From assembly GCA_001509335.1 (NCBI GenBank), contig LGGY01000204.1:1-5013 (forward strand): a DNA stretch of 5,013 nt, given 5' to 3'. How positions within the stretch are numbered: position 1 is the stretch's first letter; the number at the start of each line of letters is the position of its first letter. The stretch is from Fidelibacterota bacterium 46_43 (lineage in GTDB: Bacteria; Fidelibacterota; Fidelibacteria; Fidelibacterales; Fidelibacteraceae). Position numbers and translations under genes: made by a program. The notes below the pieces were generated by a model. It searched no databases. It was not told where the DNA came from and saw only the letters and a list, made by a program, of their open reading frames with translations. Shown here piece after piece: positions 1 through 4,867 of this stretch.

Positions 1-601
1 CTCCGATAACCCGATATTTGACATGCCGTTCAATAATTTCACATAATGCCTGAACCCGGGCTTCATGAATATTATTTCCGTATGCAAGTCCGTTAGATGT
101 GTAAAGTTCACGCCAAAAAGAAACCGGAAGAAATACCCGTTCTCCGTGCCGGCTGTGAAAGGGAAGAAAGCAATATGGCTCTCCCCTGGGTGATTGATTG
201 ATGTCATAACAGGATTTTGTTTGTAGAATAGTCTTTGGATAGAACTTTTTCAGGTTTTTTAACAGGGGTTCCGGTTTGGATGTCCAGATTTCGTTTTTAT
301 CATAAACCCATGGGAGGGGACCGTCTTTCGTAAGCCATAAATCATAAAAATAAAAGCGGGTCATGAATCGTTCCATGAATTCACCATAGGCGCTGGCGAG
401 GGCCAGTTCACGGCTGATGCCTTTCCCATTGGCCATGAAGCGTTCAGAATGCTTATCAGCGATCAAAATAGAAAAAAGTCCGCCGTTATTTTTCTCTGAG
501 ACAATTTCAGGACAAAATCCTTCTGAGATCAGCGTATGTTGAATTCTCCGAATCGTTTCTTCGGGTTTGAGATCTTTCCCCGAAATAATATGATTATTCA
601 T
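1..601 (-). CDS. ycaO: YcaO-domain protein, E. coli YcaO type (C-terminal part beyond window)
   Basis: The first 200 residues are visible; E. coli YcaO has nearly 590. YcaO proteins are ATP-dependent enzymes that activate backbone amides or act in related chemistry. The E. coli type is not a peptide-natural-product enzyme and has been linked to RimO-dependent beta-methylthiolation of ribosomal protein S12. The match runs the whole visible length: an N-terminal GKD (residues 8-10, as in E. coli), NGKGISRELALASAYGEFMERF (57-79 region) corresponding to the E. coli NGKG...ALASALGEYFER segment, and SNGLAYGNNIHEARVQALCE followed by IIERHVK (169-195). The conserved glutamates of the ATP/Mg site fall at E74, E77, E188 and E191. 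The ATG at 599-601 overlaps the TGA of the upstream lipoprotein gene as ATGA. A possible Shine-Dalgarno AGGGG lies 11 bases upstream, so translation is probably coupled. No break is seen in the visible part. The family call is firm; the substrate is inferred. Confidence 0.9.
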   Translation of the reverse strand, partial: MNNHIISGKDLKPEETIRRIQHTLISEGFCPEIVSEKNNGGLFSILIADKHSERFMANGKGISRELALASAYGEFMERFMTRFYFYDLWLTKDGPLPWVYDKNEIWTSKPEPLLKNLKKFYPKTILQTKSCYDINQSPRGEPYCFLPFHSRHGERVFLPVSFWRELYTSNGLAYGNNIHEARVQALCEIIERHVKYRVIG

Positions 602-1632
602 TTAAAAAATAACCCCTGTGATTTTTCAGCAAGTTCCCAGTGAAATAACACATGCCCGTTGAAAATATCCTCTTTAAGGAGGGATTGGGAGAGTGTATCA
701 GAAAAATGAAAAGAGGGGAGTAAGTAAATATCCGGATGTCGTGTAGTAAAATCCATCACCATTTTTCGGATTCTTTCAGGTGATAATCCCGGTACCATCG
801 GATATAGCATGGGAGAAAGGAAATCTGCATAGAGAGCCAGAGAATCCACATCCTGACCTGCCGTAGATGTAAGATAGTACTCCTGCTCTTTTTCCAGCCA
901 GGGAAGAATATGAAGTATCAGGGGGATATCTTTGACCTGTGCCCGGACATCCCGGACAAAAGATGTAATTTGATGGGTTTTAAAGGATTCCCATTCCGGG
1001 GATGGGAGATTTTCCGGTAACCCTGATAGGTGGGAACCAACTTTGAATGAATTCTTAAACATGCTGATTGACAATGAATTATAATCATATCTTCGTGTGA
1101 TTGTATGGAGTGAATCCACATGTACATTTTCCCAGAAAACGGGATAGCGGATAAAATCCAGGGCCAGCATATCGGGATTCAATTCCCGGATAATCCGGTT
1201 GATGTGATCCAGTTTGAGCTTTCTGAAATCCACACAGGCTGGTGAGATCATTTTCTGCCATGACTGAGGAGAATCATCCCTGTTTTGATCCAGTGCCCGC
1301 CACTCAGGATGTTCATCCCACTTTACCGGATCATAGAAAACCTGTACAACGGCTGTAAAGCGGATATCCCGCTTTTGCAGTTCATGGCGGAATGCATAAA
1401 GATCGAATTCAGCCGCATCTGACAAATCCTTTTCCAAGACCGGCATAAATACCGAATTGAAACCGGCTTCATGAATGGAACGTGCACATGTTTCCGCATC
1501 GGCACACCGGCTGTGTTCCGGATAGAATTTGATGCCTTTAATAATTGAGTCTGCATGAGTATTCTGTTGACAACCCATAAAATTTCCTGTTAAAACAATG
1601 TAGCATATCAGTTTTATGAAAATTTTCATCAT
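598..1632 (-). CDS. Secreted putative lipoprotein with glycosidase-like TIM barrel
   Basis: A 344-residue protein. It starts with a signal peptide: MMKIFIK, a hydrophobic stretch, then FMGC with Cys21 as the probable lipid-modified residue. The lipobox is imperfect because Phe replaces Leu at -3. The mature part resembles putative glycosyl-hydrolase TIM barrels of the GHL10/DUF4015 kind. KGIKFYP (32-38) would be strand 1. There is an 'EAGFNSVFMPV' segment (55-65), an SPACVDFRK segment (130-138), LALDFIRYP (156-164) with a candidate acidic residue D159, and YADFLSPMLYPM (268-279), which matches the 'IsPMlYP' strand of that group. HVLFHWE (327-333) looks like a last barrel strand. Sugar cleavage is therefore possible but unproven, and a role in polysaccharide handling at the envelope is inference. 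Two consecutive ATGs (1630-1632, 1627-1629) could start it; neither has a clear Shine-Dalgarno. Its TGA overlaps the ycaO start by 4 bases, so both are likely on one transcript. Confidence 0.7.
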   Translation of the reverse strand: MMKIFIKLICYIVLTGNFMGCQQNTHADSIIKGIKFYPEHSRCADAETCARSIHEAGFNSVFMPVLEKDLSDAAEFDLYAFRHELQKRDIRFTAVVQVFYDPVKWDEHPEWRALDQNRDDSPQSWQKMISPACVDFRKLKLDHINRIIRELNPDMLALDFIRYPVFWENVHVDSLHTITRRYDYNSLSISMFKNSFKVGSHLSGLPENLPSPEWESFKTHQITSFVRDVRAQVKDIPLILHILPWLEKEQEYYLTSTAGQDVDSLALYADFLSPMLYPMVPGLSPERIRKMVMDFTTRHPDIYLLPSFHFSDTLSQSLLKEDIFNGHVLFHWELAEKSQGLFFK

Positions 1633-1639
1633 TTATTTT

Positions 1640-1668
1640 ACGGTAATCAATTTTAAGTCGAAAGTCAA
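1640..1668 (-). promoter_or_regulatory. Weak candidate promoter for the lipoprotein-ycaO operon
   Basis: Reading the minus strand, TTGACT (1663-1668) resembles a sigma70 -35 box. A 17-base spacer leads to TACCGT (1640-1645), which is a poor -10 box (3 of 6). The only better AT-rich hexamers nearby are at wrong distances. It lies just beyond the TAAA edge of repeat copy A and upstream of the first ATG. It is listed only because the operon needs a promoter in this gap. Confidence 0.2.
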
Positions 1669-1674
1669 CCATCT

Positions 1675-1818
1675 TAAAGAAGATAGAAGCTGGAAGTTGG
1701 AAGTTAGAAGTTGGCGTCGCTGCGCTCCTGGGGCGTCCATCGAGTCAATCAAACCAATCTAATCAATCAAATCAATCGAATCAATCTGCTGTCGACTGTC
1801 AACTGCCGACTGTCAATA
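1675..1818 (+). repeat. Composite modular repeat, copy A (left of toxin-antitoxin pair)
   Basis: Four modules follow in order after TAAA (1675-1678). First come five heptamers, GAAGATA, GAAGCTG, GAAGTTG, GAAGTTA and GAAGTTG (1679-1713). Next is a constant core reading GGCGTCGCTGCGCT (1713-1726) followed by CCTGG. After a short variable spacer come five nonamers: GTCAATCAA, ACCAATCTA, ATCAATCAA, ATCAATCGA and ATCAATCTG (1744-1788). Last are heptamers of a second kind: GTCGACT, GTCAACT, GCCGACT and a degenerate fourth (1791-1818). Positions 1700-1726 are identical over 27 bases to 2390-2416 in copy B. The block is non-coding in style; open frames across it are translated repeat. It fills most of the gap between the toxin stop codon, which it overlaps, and the lipoprotein gene. 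Confidence 0.9.
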
Positions 1819-2085
1819 CACCTCATCATGAGTTCCAATATCAACCGGAATGATAGTGGATTCCTGAATGATGTATTCTATGATTATTCGATATGTGATG
1901 TTTACGGATACACTGTAGATGTCCGTAAATTTTCCGTGGATTTTATGCAATCGTAAAGAGGGATGTGCAGGATTGATTTCCAATAATTGTAAAGTCTTCT
2001 GATACTGATCTGTCAATTCCGGATGTTTTCGTATGAATTTTCGGGCGCGACGGGTATAACTCTCGGTAAATATCAGTTTATACAT
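1813..2085 (-). CDS. RelE/ParE-superfamily toxin of a type II toxin-antitoxin system
   Basis: A 90-residue protein, normal for RelE/ParE/YafQ-type toxins. These are mostly ribosome-dependent mRNA endonucleases, some gyrase poisons, and are neutralised by the partner encoded next to them. Visible family features are an N-terminal YKLIFTESYTRRARKFIRK helix region with basic residues, LHKIHGKF (46-53), IYSVSVNITYRIIIEY (56-71) as the central beta strands with the conserved Arg66, and a C-terminal VDIGTHDEVY (81-90) with H86 and Y90 as candidate catalytic residues. This C-terminus is more RelE/YafQ-like than ParE-like, so RNA cleavage is the better guess. The start at 2083-2085 is preferred to an ATG 63 bases upstream. 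It leaves an 8-base overlap with the antitoxin gene and gives a standard N-terminus, MYKLIFTES. The Shine-Dalgarno is poor, consistent with low, coupled translation. The TGA stop (1813-1815) lies in repeat copy A. Confidence 0.88.
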   Translation of the reverse strand: MYKLIFTESYTRRARKFIRKHPELTDQYQKTLQLLEINPAHPSLRLHKIHGKFTDIYSVSVNITYRIIIEYIIQESTIIPVDIGTHDEVY

Positions 2086-2335
2086 CGGTGATTCTTTTAA
2101 TATGCTCTTCGATATTATCTGGATAAATCCGTCCTTCTTCCATATCATTCAGACTTTCACGAATTGCACCGTCAAGTTCATATTTCCGTAATTGATTGTA
2201 TGCTTCAATAGGTATGACAACGAATTTTTCTTTGCCACGGACGGTTATAACTGCTTCGGTATGCTCAGACGTGGCTTTCTCTATCACCGAGACACCTTTT
2301 GTCTTAAGCTCATTGGCTGTAATTTGATATCGCAT
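2078..2335 (-). CDS. Phd/YefM-family antitoxin
   Basis: An 85-residue antitoxin. The N-terminal half (1-50) has the Phd/YefM DNA-binding fold. It contains MRYQITANELKTKG, a helix with VIEKATSEHTEAVIT, then VRGKEKFVVIPIEAYNQLRKYE, the typical 'G+...vvipieeY..L' end of the domain. The C-terminal half (52-85) is charged (LDGAIRESLNDMEEGRIYPDN) and would wrap the toxin. In this family the antitoxin binds its own promoter and, with toxin, represses the operon. The start is well supported: AGGAGG (complement of 2343-2348) sits 7 bases before ATG. The gene comes first, with the toxin overlapping by 8 bases, the usual order. A palindrome lies just upstream. Confidence 0.9.
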   Translation of the reverse strand: MRYQITANELKTKGVSVIEKATSEHTEAVITVRGKEKFVVIPIEAYNQLRKYELDGAIRESLNDMEEGRIYPDNIEEHIKRITDV

Positions 2336-2352
2336 TGTTTATCCTCCTGTAT

Positions 2353-2387
2353 AGAATACGAATAATCGTACGATAAATCAAGTTATA
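2353..2387 (-). promoter_or_regulatory. Candidate promoter of the antitoxin-toxin operon
   Basis: On the minus strand TTGATT (2376-2381) and TATTCT (2353-2358) are 17 bases apart, each matching 4 of 6 sigma70 positions. That -10 would start the transcript inside the Shine-Dalgarno at 2343-2348, which weakens it. An alternative -10 is TATAAC (2382-2387, 5 of 6), which would start the transcript near 2375 and leave about 40 bases of leader; it lacks a recognisable -35 and would reach into repeat copy B. Which one is used cannot be decided from sequence. Confidence 0.35.
2365..2374. promoter_or_regulatory. Perfect 10-bp palindrome, candidate antitoxin operator
   Basis: ATCGTACGAT is a perfect palindrome 30 bases upstream of the antitoxin start. 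It lies between the candidate -35 and -10 boxes, or at the transcript start if the alternative -10 is used. YefM-type operators are palindromes centred on TGTACA; the centre here is CGTACG, sharing the GTAC core. Position and symmetry fit autorepression, but only one copy is seen and no half-site repeat. Confidence 0.45.
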
Positions 2388-2491
2388 AAGAAGTTAGAAG
2401 TTGGCGTCGCTGCGCTGCTGGTGTTTCAACCAAATCAATCTATTCAATCTATTCAATCAAATCACCAACTGCCGACTGTCCACTGCCGACT
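2386..2491 (+). repeat. Composite modular repeat, copy B (right of toxin-antitoxin pair)
   Basis: This has the same module order and orientation as copy A. TAAA (2386-2389) is followed by only two heptamers, GAAGTTA and GAAGTTG (2390-2403), where copy A has five. The core GGCGTCGCTGCGCT (2403-2416) is followed by GCTGG, with one base changed from copy A. Then come five nonamers, TTCAACCAA, ATCAATCTA, TTCAATCTA, TTCAATCAA and ATCACCAAC (2425-2469), and heptamers GCCGACT, GTCCACT and GCCGACT (2471-2491). The core block sits exactly 690 bases from that of copy A. CAACTGCCGACTGTC at 2466-2480 repeats 1800-1814 exactly. It fills most of the divergent gap between the antitoxin gene and the his leader, and ends 56 bases before the leader ATG. 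Confidence 0.9.
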
Positions 2492-2509
2492 ATTTTCAAC
2501 GTTTTTCAT

Positions 2510-2539
2510 TTGCATTTCATCGCCAATTTGCTTTAGATT
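2510..2539 (+). promoter_or_regulatory. Weak candidate promoter of the his operon
   Basis: TTGCAT (2510-2515) and TAGATT (2534-2539) are 18 bases apart, each matching 4 of 6 sigma70 consensus bases. They lie in the 56-base unique stretch between repeat copy B and the leader peptide. Transcription would begin only a few bases before the leader ATG, giving an almost leaderless leader peptide. This fits the absence of a Shine-Dalgarno in front of it. A promoter inside copy B is an alternative. Confidence 0.3.
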
Positions 2540-2547
2540 CCAACGAA

Positions 2548-2613
2548 ATGAAGAATACACGCAGACATCACCATCATCATCATTTTCACACATCCGTTGG
2601 AGGAGCCGGGTAG
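2548..2613 (+). CDS. hisL: Histidine operon leader peptide
   Basis: A 21-codon open frame. After MKNTRR come six consecutive histidine codons, a phenylalanine and a seventh histidine (HHHHHHFH, codons at 2566-2589), then TSVGGAG and a TAG stop at 2611-2613. It sits 85 bases before hisG and is followed by a terminator, exactly the layout of his attenuators such as enterobacterial HisL, which also has seven histidines. The peptide has no function of its own; the speed of ribosomes over the His codons is the sensor for charged tRNA-His. The codons after the His run (GGA GGA GCC GGG TAG) form one arm of the antiterminator, so a ribosome reaching the stop hides that arm. ATG 2548 is the only sensible start, since the frame upstream has no start until it enters repeat copy B. 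Only a weak purine stretch (CGAA) precedes it. Confidence 0.93.
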   Translation: MKNTRRHHHHHHFHTSVGGAG

Positions 2614-2654
2614 GTCTTGTGTATATCCCATAAATTTTCTAAGCCCGATTCCTC
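2600..2654 (+). promoter_or_regulatory. his attenuator: antiterminator pairing
   Basis: GAGGAGCCGGG (2600-2610) can pair with CCCGATTCCTC (2644-2654): nine Watson-Crick pairs, one G-U and one C-A mismatch, with U2611-G2643 as a possible extra wobble. The second arm is the left half of the terminator, so the two structures exclude each other. The first arm coincides with the last leader codons and stop. A ribosome stalled on the His codons (ending 2589) leaves it free, and readthrough follows. A ribosome at the stop codon covers it, and termination follows. Confidence 0.8.
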
Positions 2655-2670
2655 AGAGTCGGGCTTTTTT
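2641..2670 (+). terminator. his attenuator: rho-independent terminator before hisG
   Basis: AAGCCCGATTC (2641-2651), loop CTCA (2652-2655) and GAGTCGGGCTT (2656-2666) make an 11-bp hairpin with one G-U pair and a GC-rich base. Six T run from 2665 to 2670. It lies between the leader peptide stop and hisG with no other gene between, so it must act as a conditional terminator of the his operon. Confidence 0.92.
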
Positions 2671-2698
2671 GATTATAGCAACAAATTAAAGGAGAAAA

Positions 2699-3550
2699 AT
2701 GCTAACCCTTGCGATTCAGAAAAAAGGAAGACTCCATGACAGTACCATGTCCCTGCTGAAAGATTGTGGTATCCGTCTGATGAACGGAGGCAAAGAAGGA
2801 CTCATAGCTGATTCGGATAATTTTCCCCTGCGGGTCCTATATCTACGGGATGACGACATCCCTGAATGTATCAATGACGGCGCCGCGGATATTGGTATTG
2901 TAGGCGAAAATGTAATCCGGGAAAAAAAGAAAGACCTGAAAATTATCAAAAAACTGGGCTTTGCCCGCTGCCGCCTTTCCATTGCTGTACCCAAAAATAT
3001 GTCTGTTTCCAAACCGGAAGAGCTGAACGGATTCAGTATCGCCACATCTTATCCCGGAATTCTGAAAGATTATCTGGATTCACAAAATATCCGCGCTTCC
3101 ATCTATGAAATCAGCGGTTCGGTGGAAATCAGTCCCGGTATCGGACTGGCAGATGCTATTTTCGACATTGTAAGCAGTGGCAGCACGCTTTTAAGCAATG
3201 GACTGAAAGAAGTAATAACCGTGATGACATCGGAAGCCATCCTGGCAGGTAAAGAGCTTGGACCTGAAAAACAAAAAATTCTGGATCAGCTCATTTTCCG
3301 TATCAAAGCCGTCCGGGAAGCGGAACAGAACAAGTATATCCTCCTGAATGTCCAAAAGGATAAGCTGGATGAAATTACAGCAATCATCCCCGGAATGAAG
3401 AGTCCCAGTGTCATTCCCCTGGCCCGGGAAGGCTGGTGCTCGGTTCATTCCGTAATCAGTGAAGACGACTTCTGGGAGAACATCGAGCAGTTAAAAAAGA
3501 CCGGAGCCGAAGGTATTCTGGTCATTCCTATAGAAAAAATGGTTCGCTGA
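2699..3550 (+). CDS. hisG: ATP phosphoribosyltransferase, long form
   Basis: HisG condenses ATP with PRPP to phosphoribosyl-ATP, the committed first step of histidine synthesis, in the cytoplasm. The 283 residues match the long, HisZ-independent form. The catalytic part (1-205) begins LTLAIQKKGRLHDSTMSLL and has DIGIVGENV (64-72), IATSYPGILKDYL (114-126), GSVEISPGIGLAD (140-152) and the signature DIVSSGSTL (156-164) that binds the PRPP phosphates. The C-terminal regulatory domain (about 207-283) has MKSPSVIPL, GWCSVHSVI and a GAEGILVIPIEKM end; in this family it binds histidine for feedback inhibition. ATG 2699 is fixed by AAAGGAG (2688-2694), 4 bases upstream. It is the first structural gene after the attenuator; hisD starts 12 bases after its stop. 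Confidence 0.97.
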   Translation: MLTLAIQKKGRLHDSTMSLLKDCGIRLMNGGKEGLIADSDNFPLRVLYLRDDDIPECINDGAADIGIVGENVIREKKKDLKIIKKLGFARCRLSIAVPKNMSVSKPEELNGFSIATSYPGILKDYLDSQNIRASIYEISGSVEISPGIGLADAIFDIVSSGSTLLSNGLKEVITVMTSEAILAGKELGPEKQKILDQLIFRIKAVREAEQNKYILLNVQKDKLDEITAIIPGMKSPSVIPLAREGWCSVHSVISEDDFWENIEQLKKTGAEGILVIPIEKMVR

Positions 3551-3555
3551 GGAGG
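3551..3555 (+). promoter_or_regulatory. Ribosome binding site deciding the GTG start of hisD
   Basis: GGAGG immediately follows the hisG TGA (3548-3550) and lies 7 bases before GTG at 3563. No ATG in frame is near, and the GTG start gives a protein of the same length as E. coli HisD, so the non-ATG start is well supported. Confidence 0.85.
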
Positions 3556-3562
3556 AAATTCA

Positions 3563-4867
3563 GTGCAAAAACTCAATCAACCCGGCCTGGATTACGTCAA
3601 ACGTCTTTTCGACCGGAAAAGCACACCCGACGAGGAGATGCTGAAGAAAACCATAGCAATCTTTGAAACTGTGAAACGGAACGGCGATGAAGCTGTGAAG
3701 TCTTACACGCGAACCTTCGACGGTGTAGATATATCCCATCTGTCCATCCCCATTCGCATGGAACATTTTGAATTCCAGGTGGATGACACACTGAAAGAAG
3801 CTATTACCTGGGCTGCAGAAAATATCCAGACCTTTCATAAAAAACAGGTTCCAGGTAAAAATGAAAACTATACACTGGAAGTCCGTCCCGGTATATCCTG
3901 CGGATTGCGATATCTGCCTGTTGAAACGGCAGGAATCTATATTCCAGGTGGCACAGCGCCTCTTTTTTCCAGTGTGTTGATGCTGGTGATCCCCGCACAA
4001 TTGGCCGGATGTAAAAAAATTGTCTGTTGTACACCACCGGATAACGTCGGTTCAGTCAATCCGGTGATCGGATACACCCTGGCTTATCTGGGGATTAACA
4101 CAGTATTTCTGGCAGGTGGTGCACAGGCCGTAGCCGCCATGACATATGGGACCGAATCCATCCCCCGGGTAGATAAGATTGCCGGACCGGGAAATGCCTG
4201 GGTCACCCTAGCCAAACAGGTAGCTTATCTCAACGGGACAGGCATCGATCTGCCGGCCGGACCTTCAGAAGTGGCCATTCTCGCCGATGATTCGGCCGAT
4301 CTTGAATGTGTGGCGGCAGATTGTCTTTCCCAGGCAGAACATGGTTTTGACAGCCAGGTACTGGCGGTAACCACATCGAAACGAATTTTTAACGAACTGA
4401 TCCCGGAAATCACACTTCAGTTGAACGAACTGCCACGCAGAAACATGGCCAAGCAATCTCTGGAAAAGAGTTTTCTGATCTATGTTCCAAGTCTGGAGGA
4501 TGCGGTAACTATCACCAATCTCTATGCCCCGGAACACCTGATTATCCAGACATGTAATGCCGAGATGGTTTCTGAACAGGTGACAAATGCCGGATCCGTC
4601 TTTGTGGGTCCGTGGACACCGGAATCCGCCGGAGATTATGCTTCCGGGACAAATCACACCCTGCCCACATTGGGAAATGCAGCCAATACAGGCGGTGTGA
4701 CCGTTAAAACCTTTATGAAAACCATGACAACCCAGACCATGACTGAAGAAGGACTCCGTGAACTGGGTCCAAGAGTTGTCACCATGGCCGAAGCGGAAGA
4801 ACTTAAAGCCCACGCGGAAGCAGTCCGGATCCGGCTGAAAAAACTTAAAGGAATTACCAATGGATAA
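3563..4867 (+). CDS. hisD: Histidinol dehydrogenase
   Basis: HisD performs the last two steps of histidine synthesis: NAD-dependent oxidation of L-histidinol through histidinal to histidine, as a zinc-dependent cytoplasmic dimer. It has 434 residues, the same as the E. coli enzyme. Motifs in order are YLPVETAGIYIPGGTAPLFS (117-136), VFLAGGAQAVAAMTYGT (181-197), KIAGPGNAWV (205-214), DLPAGPSEVAILAD (229-242), CLSQAEHG (254-261), YAPEHL (321-326), ESAGDYASGTNHTLPT (354-369) and AEELKAHAEAVRIR (411-424). The zinc ligands known from E. coli (Gln259, His262, Asp360, His419) correspond to Q257, H260, D358 and H417, and the catalytic Glu-His pair to E324-H325; all are present. The start is GTG. The end overlaps hisC by 8 bases, so translation is probably coupled. 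Confidence 0.97.
   Translation: MQKLNQPGLDYVKRLFDRKSTPDEEMLKKTIAIFETVKRNGDEAVKSYTRTFDGVDISHLSIPIRMEHFEFQVDDTLKEAITWAAENIQTFHKKQVPGKNENYTLEVRPGISCGLRYLPVETAGIYIPGGTAPLFSSVLMLVIPAQLAGCKKIVCCTPPDNVGSVNPVIGYTLAYLGINTVFLAGGAQAVAAMTYGTESIPRVDKIAGPGNAWVTLAKQVAYLNGTGIDLPAGPSEVAILADDSADLECVAADCLSQAEHGFDSQVLAVTTSKRIFNELIPEITLQLNELPRRNMAKQSLEKSFLIYVPSLEDAVTITNLYAPEHLIIQTCNAEMVSEQVTNAGSVFVGPWTPESAGDYASGTNHTLPTLGNAANTGGVTVKTFMKTMTTQTMTEEGLRELGPRVVTMAEAEELKAHAEAVRIRLKKLKGITNG

Larger units (their letters stand above)
1675..2491. mobile_element. Candidate repeat-bracketed toxin-antitoxin cassette
   Basis: The toxin-antitoxin pair and its promoter occupy all the space between two direct composite repeats. 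The toxin stop codon lies in the left copy, and the antitoxin promoter region abuts the right copy. No transposase, integrase, terminal inverted repeat or target-site duplication is visible, so how it moved or formed is unknown. Recombination between the two copies would delete a unit of about 690 bases containing the pair. The extent is defined by the outer repeat edges. Confidence 0.4.

Noticed and set aside
1..601. RiPP (thiazole/oxazole peptide) biosynthesis cluster
   Set aside because: The YcaO is of the E. coli type. No precursor peptide, dehydrogenase or partner protein is seen in the window, though the left side is cut off.
1713..1737. Hairpin terminator for the toxin transcript in the repeat core
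   Set aside because: The two GGCGTC hexamers are direct, not inverted. No stable stem with a U-tract was found on the minus strand here.
1679..1818. CRISPR array
   Set aside because: Units are only 7 or 9 bases, directly abutting, with no unique spacers of regular length and no cas genes.
1711..1956. Plus-strand open frame starting MASLRSW
   Set aside because: It is translated repeat copy A (NQTNLINQINRIN, LSTVNCRLS) running antisense into the toxin gene. The same MASLR start occurs in copy B, which shows it derives from the repeat core.
1813..2148. Toxin starting 21 codons earlier at 2148
   Set aside because: The extension lies fully inside the antitoxin gene and does not resemble toxin N-termini. 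The 2085 start gives the family length and the usual short overlap.
2566..2589. Run of histidine codons as an engineered His-tag from a vector
   Set aside because: It is in a short frame with native context, followed by a matching attenuator and hisG. No vector sequence surrounds it.
2401..2633. Two overlapping plus-strand frames of 70 codons across copy B and the his leader
   Set aside because: The first is repeat sequence fused in frame to hisL, whose own ATG is at 2548. The second is a shifted frame with no ribosome site or family resemblance.
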